A stretch of DNA of 64,000 nt from assembly GCF_037042905.1 (NCBI RefSeq), contig NC_087257.1, positions 15,288,001 through 15,352,000 on the forward strand, in the 5' to 3' direction. Origin of the DNA: Lytechinus pictus. Its lineage: Eukaryota; Echinodermata; Echinoidea; Temnopleuroida; Toxopneustidae. Shown here piece after piece: positions 1 through 11,994 of the stretch. The notes beneath the pieces are model-generated. The model searched no databases and had not been told where the DNA came from. It worked only from the letters and a program-made list of their open reading frames with translations. The position numbers were made by a program, and so were the translations under genes. How positions within the stretch are numbered: the first letter of the stretch is position 1; the number at the start of each line of letters is the position of its first letter.

Positions 1-140
1 TTAGGTCCTTGTGCCTTTGTATCATGTACATTAATTTACTTTTAAACTGGATAAATAAAATGATCAAATAAATTTGCAGGTCTAGAAATGAGCGAAAAAC
101 ATGAACTAGCTTCATAAGCCTATGAATCATTCGTTTGAGA

Positions 141-539
141 GAATTCTGCGGGTGGGGGCAGGGAGTACTTGCACCCCCCAATAATAATAATCCCCGTAGG
201 AACGAAATACTATTTTTCCAAAATGACTTTAGTTAACTTATTGTTTTTCTAAATGAAATACCCTTTTTAAGTATACATTTTAGATTAGAAAATCCCAAGT
301 TTTTTGGAATTCTGCGTACGTAGTCGTTAACGCCCCTGGTAACGATAGTTCAGCCCCTTCCCACAGGTGCGGTGAAAGCGGGTGGGGGCAGGGAGTACTT
401 GCACCCCCCAATAATAATAATCCCTGTAGGAACGAAATACTATTTTTCCAAAATGACTTTAGTTAACTTATTTTGTTTTTCGAAATGAAATACCCTTTTT
501 AAGTATACATTTTAGATTAGAAAATCCCAAGTTTTTTGG
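141..539. repeat. Duplicated 160-bp unit
   Basis: Two near-identical units (about 148-306 and 378-539) start with GCGGGTGGGGGCAGGG and end with CCCAAGTTTTTTGG, 230 bp apart. The first unit is flanked by a 10-bp direct repeat GAATTCTGCG (141-150 and 307-316), as if inserted as a mobile piece. No coding potential is seen. The rest of 1-840 shows only short GCGCTTCGCACTCGC-type motifs typical of the mobile elements elsewhere in this window. Confidence 0.75.
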
Positions 540-839
540 TTATTGTTATCATTTATTGTTTCCAGTTTATAGTTATAAGAAGGCTTAGAATGTCCAGTTT
601 TCAGACTGGAATATCTTTTTAGCGTGCGCTTCGCACTCGCATTATTTGATGTATCCTATTTATGAGTCACTAAACACAGCCCTTAACAGGTTCCTTTTCT
701 GGTCAGTATATTTCAGCTCGCACTTCGCGCTCATGTTAATTCTTCAGTTAGATGCACATCTTTTTAATGATTGCAAAAACTGCTCAGAAAGTTTTTTCAT
801 TTCTTATTGAAATTTCCAAAAGTTTGAGCTTGCGATTCA

Positions 840-1075
840 CAGGTTAACAAACCTTTGGAACAATTTCGTTTTCGGATTATCGAACCTTCGCAATAACGAA
901 CCTTATTTTGTTTTCGGATGAACGAACCTTCGTAACAATGAATCTTATTTTGTTTTCGGATGAACGAACCTTCGGAATAGCAAACCTTATTTCGTTTTTG
1001 GACTGACGAACCTTTGGAATAACGCCACAAAATAAATGTTTGGATTAACGAACCCATTTTCGGAGTAACGAACAT
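840..1075. repeat. 42-bp tandem repeat
   Basis: About five degenerate copies of a 42-bp unit containing TTTTCGGATGAACGAACCTTCG lie in tandem. On the minus strand the frame stays open because 42 is a multiple of three, giving a short repetitive ORF that I do not regard as a gene. The flank at 1130-1190 is rich in AGATCTA/TAGGCCTA. From 1200 to 2500 I see no gene. Confidence 0.7.
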
Positions 1076-2501
1076 GTTATTTTATGTAGGCAATTTACAT
1101 GTTTCGGAATTACGAAGTGTAACCGTTAAGTTAGGCCTAGAGTCTAGATCTAACGTTAGATCTAAGTATATTCTAGATGTAGGCCTAGAAGTAGAATACA
1201 GCAAAACTTCAAGATTCAATTCAAAGTCAGTTCTGTCTATCTAACTTACTCACTGTGTCTGGAGAAAAAAATTATTTTTCTTATTTCAAGAAAATATCAC
1301 ATTTTCTTTGTGAATTTGAAGAGAAATTACCTTCAGACTGACAGAAATGTAACATTTTTGAAAAAAATCCAATTATTGGCTGCAAAAAAGAAGAAAGAAA
1401 TTAGGTAAATTTTCAGCATTTCTCTGCCATAGACTGTGTAGTTAAGAAATGGACACACACAAATCCAAATTTTTAGCTTCCGAGAGCTGTTATAAATTTA
1501 TTATTAATGCCAAAAACTTGTCCATAAAGAGTCCAATAGGATTTTTTATGCTCTATCTGATGGTATGATTTTTATAAAGATTTGGAAACCAAATCACAAT
1601 GAAAAATTGCGACAAAGTGAAAAAAATTGTGCAAAACAGAAATTTCATTTTCCCATAGAAAACGCATGGAGAAATGGCAATCTCAACACACACAAAAATA
1701 AGGGTTTGCAATTTATCTCTGACTAAATCCTTATTTAAAATGATCATATAAACTTGTCCTTACTGTCAAAAGAAGCCCCTGAATTTTCTCTTTCCATACA
1801 TGCCAAACACAAGTTAATAATCAATTCAGATCACATTTTTCTAGTAGCCTGAACTTCCCCCAAAATATGTGCCATATTTTCCCCTAAATCAGCCTGTTTT
1901 ATGCTGACACTTTTCAGTGTGGCTTCAGACACCCTTTACCGTAGACTTCATTAGACTTTAGAGAGGTCTTTTAGTTTTATTTTTGTAGTAGATCCGTCAT
2001 CTATAACTCAAGTTCTAACTTAAAATTTAAAAGTATAGCATATAGGTTCAAAATATCAGCTAATTTCTATCTAACTTTTAATTATCAAACCTACACGGAA
2101 GCGCCCCCCAGTGCCAGGCATAAATTGTCCATTCACGTGGTGGCCCAACCTACCCCACGACGGCAGAAGGTTTTGCCTTGCCTGCAGCTAACGGCGGCCT
2201 ACGGCGTTATCTACCGTAGATAGCAACGTCAGCGGGTGGTGGTACGGCTGTCCAATAATTAAATAAAATAGATCCAACGTTAGATCTAGCCAAATAAAAA
2301 GACTTTAATTTATAAGCTAAACCACAAATGTGTCATGTACCGGTATAACTACTGCTGATAAGATTATCTAAATTACTAAATGAAAATCTTATGATTTCTT
2401 ACAAATTATTCCAGAATATCACCTTATCAAATTCAAAACAAGTCAAACAACGGCGCCTTTTCCTGTGCATATGACAACAAGTGGAACGCCTCGATCTGGC
2501 A

Positions 2502-3496
2502 GTCTCGCCTGCATTACGCGATTTAATATAGCAGCAGTGCTAACTTTGAAAACTACTATAAAATAATCATTCACAAAAACTCCATTCATATAATGACATA
2601 ATACCACGTTCATTGACCATAAATGACATTTGAACGGTGACTTAAGACTTGTCAACTACATCCATGTCCACATTTCAATCACTCTATCTATAAACTTTCA
2701 AAGTTAAGATGGCAATTCAACAATTACCCCAACATGGCCTAAGTTTATTGACCTTAACTGACCTTTGACCTTGGTTTTGTGACCTGAAACTCACAGGGGA
2801 TGTTCAGTGATACTTGATTACTCTTATATCCCAAGTTTTATGAACTAGATCCATAAACTTTCAGAGTTAGGATGGTAATTTAACAAATACCCCCAACACG
2901 GCCAAAGTTCATTGACCTTTAATGACCTTTGACCATGGTCATGTGACCTGAAACTCGTACAGGATGTTCAGTGATACTTGATTACTCTTATGTCCAAGTT
3001 TTATGAACTAAATCCGTAAACTCTCAGAGTTAGGATGGTAATTTAACAAATACCCCCAACACGGCCAAAGTTCATTGACCTTAAATGACCATTGACCATG
3101 GTCATGTGACCTGAAACTCAAGCAGGATGTTCACTAATACTTGATTAACCTTATGCCTAAGTTACATGAACTAGGTCCATATACTTTCTAAGTTATGATG
3201 TCATTTCAAAAACTTAACCTTCGGTTAAGATTTTGAAAATAATTCTCCCAACATGGTCAAAGTTCATTGACCCTAAATGACCTTTGACCTTGGTCATGTG
3301 ACCTGAAACTCAGGCAGGATGTTTAGTAATACTTGATTAACCTTATGTCCAAGTTTCATGAACTAGGTCCATATACTTTCTAAGTTATGATGTCATTTCA
3401 AAAACTTAACCTTAGGTTAAGATTTGATGTTGACGCCGCCGCCGCCGCCGTCGGAAAAGCGGCGCCTATAGTCTCGCTCTGCTATGCAGGCGAGAC
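2502..3496. mobile_element. TIR element with internal ~170-bp tandem repeats
   Basis: A perfect 13-bp terminal inverted repeat (GTCTCGCCTGCAT at 2502-2514, ATGCAGGCGAGAC at 3484-3496) bounds roughly 1 kb. The interior is four to five diverged tandem copies of a ~170-bp unit containing 'TGACCTTTGACC' and 'CATGTGACCTGAAACTC', ending in a (GCC)n stretch. There is no ORF. It looks like a non-autonomous DNA element. No convincing target-site duplication was found, so the outer limits may be a few bases off. Confidence 0.6.
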
Positions 3497-4371
3497 AAAA
3501 ACTAGATCGAGCTAAAATAAAGCACGCGAGCTATCCGCGAGGCTCGGTTAAGGTTACGGTCATAGGCCAAAAAGCATGCATCTTGGGCGCCTGAGCTTTC
3601 CAAAATCTTTTTTAACTTTTTTTAAATAAAAAAAAACATTACCAAAATACCGATACGTCTAAGTAGAAGGCAAAAAACCCCCCAAACAATCAAATGAACA
3701 AAATATGACCAAAACCTTACCAAAATACCGGTACGTCTAACATGTCTAGATGGTAAAATTATTTTTGTAGCAATGATAAAAAGAAAATATTGTTAGAGTA
3801 TATCCGAATTGGTGATAAAATCATGGGCGGAAATCCCAGGGGGCGCGTCCCCCACCCAAAATAGTAAGGGGACACAATATCAAATGTCCACCCTACTATT
3901 TTTGGTCTTTTATGATGGAAAGAAATACATCATTCAAAATCGAAATAAAATGATGACCTTACTTTTGGGTGATTACCCTTTTTATAATTATTTTTTTTGC
4001 TTGTCAAATTGATTTTGGGCGAAATGACCTTCATTTGGGGTGATAACCTTTTATTTATTTTTTTTTGCTTGTCAAATTTTCCAGCCCCTGGTCCCCGTAC
4101 CTTTGGCCCGGACCTTTGGGGAGAGATTTCCGCCCTTGGATATTATAATGTTACACATCTGCATTGAAAATCAAGTCCTCCCGAGGCCATGGCATTTCGG
4201 CCCAGGATAGTTGATGTTATCCCGGATGTTATACTTAGAAAGGTACAAAATAAGTTAACTAAAGTCATACCGATAATTTTTGTTCAATATTCCATCTTCT
4301 GAAGTACGTAGGCTGATATCGTTCAGTTGAAGCAATCATCGAAAGAAGATTATATAGTAGGCCTACCTTAT

Positions 4372-4424
4372 TTTATTATTATTATTATTATTATTATTTT
4401 TTTTTTTTTGGGGGGGGGGGGGGC
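4372..4424. repeat. (ATT)n, poly-T and poly-G run
   Basis: Simple-sequence run: about 25 bases of ATT repeat, then a T tract, then 14 G. No other structure is evident between 3500 and 5320, apart from a segment at about 4685-4755 (GTGACATCACAATGACA ... CTTTTATCCAATCAG) that recurs at about 10,788-10,845. Confidence 0.8.
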
Positions 4425-5321
4425 TTTATCTTTTTGTCCAAGAAACCTTGAGATAGCCATTCTTTGCCAATACTGATATCTATGAGATTCCCGGTAACCA
4501 ACTGAGCAGAAATGGGCTATTGTTAAAAAAAAATACTAGCGAACTTAGTTAAAAAAGCATAGCCAAAAGGTGCATAAAATGCCAACATTAGAAAATAAAC
4601 ACATGCAGTCTGCAATCAATGATATTGTGTAGTACACCTTCACCTTAAAGTAATGATGGACCAACCGATCCTGTGACCGAACTTATTGGTGTGACATCAC
4701 AATGACATCTCCATAAAGTAAAAACTTTTATCCAATCAGCGCGCGGTAACCAAGTGCACGCTATAGCGCATGCCTTGCACTTGTTACGTTTGTTTGCAGC
4801 ATCATGCAACATCATTATTCTTTTTAATTGATTTTTTTCTAAATGTACTCTAAATGATTTGTAAATTACTTGATGAAATACTATTTATGATTTTGTACGT
4901 TTGTATGATTTTTTCTCCAATACCCACTCTTTGGGTGACATGGGAATAAATGTCATTGCCATTGTCATTGCGGACGCTTCATTGTAATTGAATTTTCACC
5001 TTTACACGCAGACATTATCTTACATTTTTGGAAATAACTTCACAATGCCTCGTCAGTCAAGTTCGATTTTTCACCGATTCGGAAAGAAGATTATAAACAC
5101 ATGTCTTTGAGGTAATGATGATTTGATAGACATTGTTAACACATTACAAGAAAAATGGGTGACTTTCGTCTTCCAAAATTTACAACTTTTTTTTTTTACA
5201 AAATAGATCAATTAGATTTTACTTTGAATTATATTTCATTCAAAATAAATTAAAGAGCACAATACTTGCCACTTATTGATATATTGAAATTATGATTCTG
5301 ATTATTTCTTTATGTTCGTTA

Positions 5322-5517
5322 CACTCTTAAAAATGTTGGGCAACATACGGTCCACACAACAATTGGTTAAAACTTTATCCAATTCTGGGTAGTTTTACAC
5401 CAATACTGTGTAGTTTTCACCCAAAGCACACATTATTGGTGTAAAACTACCCAGAATTGGATAAAGTTTTAACCAATTGTTGTGTGGACCGTATGTTGCC
5501 CAACATTTTTAAGAGTG
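5322..5517. mobile_element. Foldback MITE with TA target duplication
   Basis: A 196-bp near-perfect palindrome. The left arm begins CACTCTTAAAAATGTTGGG and the right arm is its reverse complement, with arms of about 83 bases around a loop of about 30 bases. It is flanked by TA on both sides (5320-5321, 5518-5519), the target duplication of Tc1/mariner-type elements. No coding capacity. The arms are almost identical, which suggests recent activity or strand-templated homogenisation. Confidence 0.85.
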
Positions 5518-5987
5518 TAATTCTTATAGTTTTCATATGAATTCATAGTTAAATTTCTATTAATTATTTCATATTATTTTGTATCTAATTTCATTGTATT
5601 CTCATTTTATTTCATTATTTTGTATGAGGGTTGCTTGTTTACAAGTTTTTAAGTTTTGTTAGCAAACCTGGTATTTCATGTATATACATTTTTTATATCA
5701 ATGATTGTATCTTGATTTTATCTTATACCAAATAAATGTTAATTTGAATTTGAGAAAATAAGCCTTAGATACTGAGTTGGGATGTGAAAGATTTTGTCAA
5801 TTAAAATGTAGAATTTAAAGTCTTAATACAGTATAGAAAAATTAATTCAGCAATGCATTTTCAAGGATTGATACTACAACACTCTTCTTTACTTATTTTA
5901 TAAATCTGTTTTCAAGAATTTCAGTAGCTCTATATAGTAACAGAGCAGAAGAATATATGCACATAGTTTCTGTAAAGTACAAATCAG

Positions 5988-5991
5988 TATA

Positions 5992-6043
<52 letters not shown>
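5988..6043. repeat. (TAC)n microsatellite
   Basis: About 18 uninterrupted TAC/CTA units. The open frame through it is a repeat artefact. The surrounding 5520-6720 has no recognised gene. Confidence 0.95.
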
Positions 6044-6044
<1 letters not shown>

Positions 6045-6723
6045 TCACGGCTGTTAAGATTCATAATAATCAACTTAATTATTTTCTGCTGGAAAAGATT
6101 CTAAACCTGAGCAAAATAACAACACAGAATAATTCTAGTTTTAAAGTATTAACAAATTAGTTGTAGACATGGCAACATAAAGAAAATCACATTGCAATTG
6201 ACATGTATAAATAATATTGCTGATTATAAAAATAAATGTCAAAATTATAGATGGAAAATACAAAGTAGAATCCTTCATTGTGACAACTAAATGATTCTTT
6301 TCCATAAGAAGGCCAACACACCGTAATTTGAATATTTTCAATCCGAAATTGCCTGTGTTAAGCCTTGCAAGTCTAAGAGTAAATACCGTAACTTGAAATC
6401 ATAATAAAGATGAATTAAGTTTTTCTGGCTATATATGAATCCAAAATCGGCTAATTTTTTCCAATCACGATTAAGTGGATTAAGTTGTCAAGACGGATAA
6501 AAAAGACTTTCGACTTCAGAAATCACTAGATCCAAAATGGTAATAGAAATAAGGTCAATTAATTTTCCAGGATGGCCTCTCAGCCCATACCAAAAGTGAT
6601 GTAACAGTTAAACATGTATCATACTATGTACCTGTATACCTTGTCAATGAAATACATGAAAGCCGATATTCAATTGTTCTTTGAGAGCAATCTCATGAGA
6701 GAGAAGAAGATAGCAGCCCCTTT

Positions 6724-6998
6724 TATCATTATTGTTATCATTATGATTATTATTATTATCATTATTATTATTATTATTATTATTATTGTTATTATTATTA
6801 ATATTGTTATTATTATTATTATTATTATTGTCATTATTATTATTATCATTATTATTATTATTATTATTATCATTATTATTATTAGTAGTAGTAGTAGTAG
6901 TATCATTATTATTATCATCATCATCATCATCATTATTATTAGTAGTAGAAGTATTATTATTGGCATTACTATTATCATCATCATCATCATTATTTTCT
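6724..6998. repeat. (ATT/ATC/AGT)n compound microsatellite
   Basis: About 275 bp of interrupted ATT, ATC and AGT triplets, open in four frames because it lacks stop codons. Those ORFs (poly-Ile, poly-Asn, poly-Leu) have no other support and are rejected as genes. Confidence 0.95.
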
Positions 6999-7974
6999 CT
7001 CTTTTTTGTGGGGGAATATTTGTCAATGAAATCGCCATATTGCTGTTGCGACAAGATTTCCGCCTTCCGCTTACCAAGAAAAACCCGCAGAGAAGAGCTA
7101 TTTGCGTTTCTACTTTCCCCATCTGAAAGTTCTAGCTTCAATGTTGACAGGAGTATATTGTCCGACCTGAATTAATTCTAATCGATTCATGGCGCGCTTC
7201 AAATGGTCTCATGTTAACTGTGGGAGGTTCAGAACAAACACAAACTGTATATGAATCTCAGAAACCATTGCCCCGGACTCTCCTTGACCGCCAGTGGCGT
7301 ACCGTTGGTCACGGCATGGGGGGGGGGGGGGAGCACTAGCAAAAATTTTGAGTCACTTAGTGAGAGCGCGAAGCGCGCTTAGTTGCCAGGTATACTGACC
7401 TAATAGAGACATTTTAAGGGCAGTGCCATTAAACGGATATGTATCTTACTGATCGAATAATGTGAGCGCAAAGCGCGAGCTGAAAATTTGTGATATTCAG
7501 ACCTAAAAAGGGACATTATAAGCAAATTTTGTTATCATAATACCTGTCTAAAAAAAATTAAAAAAATTTGCTCGCGCTTGGCGGTCGCAGTAACCATCTA
7601 GTTACATACGAATCTTGTTCAGGATCACACATAACATTGCCCAGAATATTAAATTTTTAGGACAAAATACTAGTACATGAAAGTGAAAAAAAATCGCTCC
7701 CGTTTCGCGCTCGCACTTTTTATAAGGTTTATGAGATTATTTCATGTTTATGTTGTTTTATAAGAATAAAACTAAAAAGTGACTGATCGGGGAAAATATA
7801 GGTGAAGATAATTTCGGGCCCCGTCCCCTATTGGCGAAAGTCGGATCCGCCCTTGTGACACATACACACAGACCGGAAAAAAGGTGTCCCCCCTGAAAAA
7901 GCAAGGACCCCCAGTGCACCCCTAGGAAAAAAATCCTAGCGTCAGACAAAGGGTACGGATGAGGGGCCATCGTC

Positions 7975-10150
7975 CACCTTTACCAACGATCACCCTCGGT
8001 AATGTGAGATCGATTGTAAATAAGATGGACGAACTTCGGCTAACGTCAGATATGATCACGAATATAGAAACTCTAGCTTAATTTGTATACAGAAACGTGG
8101 CTTAATAATGGCATTTATTCCAACAATATTGATATAGCCGGTTTTGATGTAGAAAGGCTTGATCGTTCTTTTGAATTAACAAACGAAAAGAGAGGAGGTG
8201 GGATATGTGTATTTGTAAACAAACAGTGGTGCAACAACTTTATACTGTAAGATCGTCTACATGTATACTGATATTGAACTTTTGTCTCTCTCTTTTCGAC
8301 CATTCTATCTCCCTCGAGAATTTCCACAAATTCACGTTGTGTTGGTGTATATCCCCCCTGATGCAAATAAAGTAACAGCTATTCAGATCATCGAAGATAA
8401 CGTGAGTGAACTCGAAACGCGATCCCCTGATTCCCCGGTTATTATTTTTGGAGACTTCAACCATTGTGAATTAGAGGATACCATGTCCCAATACAGTGGC
8501 GTAACTACGGGGGGGGGGGGGGGGGGGAGGGCACGTGCCCCCCCCCCATCGGCTGGCAAAAAAAAAGGGGGGAAAGGAGAAAAAGAGGGAGAAAGAGAGA
8601 GAAGCGTATTTGGAAAGAAGAAATTATTGTTCATTATAATGTTATGTTATAATTAGCTTATCTTACATAAAACGCATTTTTCTTTCATAACTTTATGAAA
8701 CATAATTTGCTCAGGGCCTATGTCTTTATTGTTCCTGGTGCTCGCATTGCCTGTTTAACGAGATATATAATCCTGTTGTACTGAAACCTCCCGTTTTCAA
8801 GTCTATATACACCAGACATATTTCCTCGCACTTCGAATTAATATTGTTTTATGAATGACATGCTTCTTTTTTATGACTACTTAAAGTTATTGCCCCATTT
8901 TAAGGTCCTAATATGAAACATTTCCTGTCCGTGCTTACGTTCGCATTTGTGGATTGGTGAGATATGTCTGCTCTTCATGAAATCCTAAAATCAGTCCTTA
9001 AAATGTTCCTTTTTGTGATATGAATATAAAAAAAATTCAGCTTGCGCTTCGCACTCGCTGCATTTGGTTAGAGAAATACGTATATGGTCTTCGTGAATTC
9101 CTACAAACAACCCTTAAAATGCCCCTCTTCAGGTCTGAATTTCCTAGATTTTCAGCTCGCGCTTCGCGCTCGAAATATCTGATGAGTGAGATGCGTATGA
9201 TAATCATGATTACAATGACTACAAAAAGTGATTCATGTGTTTAGATGTAATTCTAACAAAATCAGGATGCACTTGGCACTCTCATTAGATGACTATGGCA
9301 AAATATATGTTGTGTACTTTAAATTGATTCCTCGAAAAATAGTCCTTAAAGTATCCCTGTTTGGGGTCAATATATACACAAATTTCAGCTCGCGCTTCGC
9401 GCTCGCAGGTTTGGGTTGGTGATATACGTATAGTCTTCATGAATTCCTACAAACAAGCCTTAGAATTACCCTCTTCATGTCTGAATTTTCCTAAATTTTC
9501 AGCTCGCGCTTCGCGCTCGCAATATATGATTAGTGAGATGTGTATGTTAATCATGATTCCAATGACTACTAGTGCTTCATGTATTTAGAAGTAATTCTAA
9601 CAAAATCAACAAACGCTTGGCACTCGCATTAGATGACTATGGTGAGATATGTATACTCCTAATGGATTCCTAGAGTTCTTAAAATGTCCGTTTGTGGTCA
9701 ATATATACAAAAATTTCAGCTCGCGCTTCGCGCTCGCATTGTTTGTTTAGCGAGACAGATGCAGATGATTACAAAAATTTGCTTATCATGTCCCTTTTTA
9801 GGTCTGAATATTATAAAACTTCATCTCGCACTATGTGATAAGTGAGATACATATCCGTTTAGTGGCACTGTCTTTAAAATGTCTATATTAGGTCAGTATA
9901 CCTTGCTACTGAGCGCGCTTCGCGCGCTCACTAAGTTACTCAAAAATTTTGCTGGTGTCCCCCCCAATGCCGTGACCCACGGTACGCCACTGTCCCAATA
10001 TCATCAGTTAGTTGATTTTGCTACACGGGTAAGAAATGTTTTAGACAGATGTTACAGTTCGATACCAAATGCATACAAATTTCCGATCATCACACCGTTC
10101 ACTTCTTACCAAAATACAAACAACGGATTAAGTCCAATCAGTGCGAAAAA
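7975..10150 (+). pseudogene. LINE endonuclease (APE-type) fragment, split by a transposon
   Basis: Two segments, about 7975-8493 and 9993-10,150, together resemble the N-terminal apurinic/apyrimidinic-type endonuclease of a CR1/L2-like LINE. Segment one reads TLGNVRSIVNKMDEL early, then after in-frame stops VYIPPDA and the catalytic-loop motif GDFNH near 8450-8465. Segment two continues with LPQYHQLVDFATR and CYSSIPNAYK, the usual end of this domain. Stop codons, frame changes and an inserted hAT-like element at 8494-9992 make it non-functional. In a live LINE this domain nicks target DNA for reverse transcription. The remaining ORF2 is absent here. Confidence 0.75.
8494..9992. mobile_element. 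hAT-like element nested in the LINE fragment
   Basis: The termini CAGTGGCGTA and TACGCCACTG are perfect inverted repeats, flanked by the 8-bp target duplication TCCCAATA (8486-8493 and 9993-10,000). The interior is non-coding and built from degenerate ~110-bp repeats, each centred on GCGCTTCGCGCTCGCA (for example near 9040, 9150, 9390, 9500, 9720, 9915). Removing it with one duplication copy restores LINE homology across the junction, which fixes its borders. It includes poly-G/poly-C tracts near both family ends. Confidence 0.88.
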
Positions 10151-10879
10151 GGAACGTTCAAGTTATGATTTTTCATATGTGAATTATGCTTCAAGTAATA
10201 AATAAACAAATAAAATAAAATAACCTGATACTTTTACTCATTTAACAATTCTAAAATGATGATAATGATAATTACACCGAATATGCCTACTTGTTGTTCT
10301 TATGAACTCGTTATACTCTTTTAATCGTCTTATGTATAAGAATGAATGTATTATGTGCATGCCAATATTTTGTATTTGTCACTCCTTGATTATGCATATT
10401 TTCTTATGTGTTGTAATTTGTATGTTTGCATGTAAACAAAATGAATTTCCATTACGTTGGACAAGAAAACATTATATTATATTATAACAGAACATAATTA
10501 TAATATAATATAGCATTATATAATGAACAATAACTTCTTCTTTCCCACTACGTTTCTCTTCTTTTCTCCCTCTTTTTCTCCTTTTCCCCGTTTTTTTTTT
10601 TTTTGGCCAGCCGATGGGGGGGGGGGGGGCACGTGCCCCTCCATCCCCCCCCCCCCGTAGTTACGCCACTGTTGACCGCAGTCTTATTAACGTTCAAAAT
10701 ACTATACTAGCGAATATCTTAGACCATGACTCGACTGTGCTGTATTTAGCCTTGGCCTGTCATAGCGCACCTGATTGGTCTATTTTGTGTGACATCACAA
10801 TGACACTGCAGAATAAAGACTTTTATCCAATCAGGGCGCAGTACTTACGTATAACCGGAGGAATGAGCGCATATGGCAA

Positions 10880-11350
10880 GCCAACTGTACAATAAGACGA
10901 TAAACACAGTTTTTCGCGATAAACAATGTTTATCACTCGATAAACACTGTTTTAATTTGTTTAGTTAATTTATTTTAGCTTTATTGTGATCAACCACCCC
11001 GAACAAGAGATTCATAACTACAATAAAGACATTGTAACAATACATTGGCTAAATATGCAGCAAGAACAGTTAATTTGCAAGATGGTTACATATATGGAGA
11101 ACAACTAATATGTGGGCGAAATATTGCAGTGTTTATCAACATTTAATAGGCAGTGAATACTGTTTATCTTCTTCTTCTTCTGATAAAGTACAGTCCACCG
11201 ACTGGTGTATTGTCGTACTATATTCGGCAGGTCTGGAGTGGAGTATGAACAGTGCCATTTTAAAATATTCTAAAAAGTTATCACTAATAAACATTGTTAA
11301 TCACTCGAAAAACACATTTTTTTTAGGTGAACAGTGTTTATCTCCTGATG
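10880..11350. repeat. Region with dispersed AAACACTGTTTATC palindromic motifs
   Basis: Short motifs such as GATAAACA, TGTTTATC and ACTCGATAAACACTG recur around 10,895-10,950, 11,130-11,165 and 11,280-11,345 in both orientations. I see no gene in 10,680-11,990 apart from the first exon that follows. Confidence 0.4.
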
Positions 11351-11994
11351 GAGGCATATGGCTGAAATATTCACATACCTTTTATTCTTCAGAATTCTTT
11401 CATTGCTTTCGATCTTCTTCATATTCATTTTGTAGCAGACCTCATATTTTTATATGTGAGGAAATTTTTTGCAAATTAATGATAAAAAGAAATATATGTA
11501 GGTAGCAGAAACCACATTAAGATCATTTAAAATGACCAGATATCACCGTATTCTAAAATGTCACTGTTTGTGTTTTTTTTTTTACTTTTTCCATTCGATT
11601 TTGATGAAACCTATAGCCGTAACCTTTATAAAACAAAATCATTATGAACTACAATTAACAATTTGATGTAGGAATATTTACGTTATTGCACACATTTTTT
11701 TTTAAGTGGGGGTTTTGCCCACAGTCCCCCCAATTTCCGCAGTATACAGAAAAAGATGTTAACCCATTTGGCTTATCACTAACAGCTATCTTAAAAAACT
11801 ACAAATCTTATTAAGACAAAAAACAAACAAACGAATTGGCCAGACTGTACTGAAGATTTCAGTCAAACTCATGTGGCATCTCATAAGTATGCCATTTTAC
11901 ACTTGCACATTGCTCAGAGATCATCAGCGCATCACACGTCTCCGACGTCCGTCCATTCATCCAGGCCCGAATTGCTATATATTTTATTGCAGTC

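Larger units (their letters stand above)
7292..10671. mobile_element. hAT-like element (outer member of nested stack)
   Basis: The termini CAGTGGCGTACC and GTTACGCCACTG form a 10-bp TIR. The flanking 8-bp direct repeat TTGACCGC (7284-7291 and 10,672-10,679) is a perfect target-site duplication of hAT length. The interior has no transposase. It contains AAGCGCGAGC-type motifs, a broken LINE fragment and a second hAT-like copy in the opposite orientation. The left end resembles the right end of the inner element and vice versa, which fits two copies of one family in opposite orientation. Confidence 0.85.

Noticed and set aside
6614-7175. Several overlapping ORFs with poly-Ile, poly-Asn or poly-Leu
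   Set aside because: Products of an (ATT)n microsatellite that lacks stops in four frames.
8383-8656. ORFs across the poly-G/poly-C junction
   Set aside because: Only the first half (LINE endonuclease) is meaningful; the rest is hAT-like element sequence.
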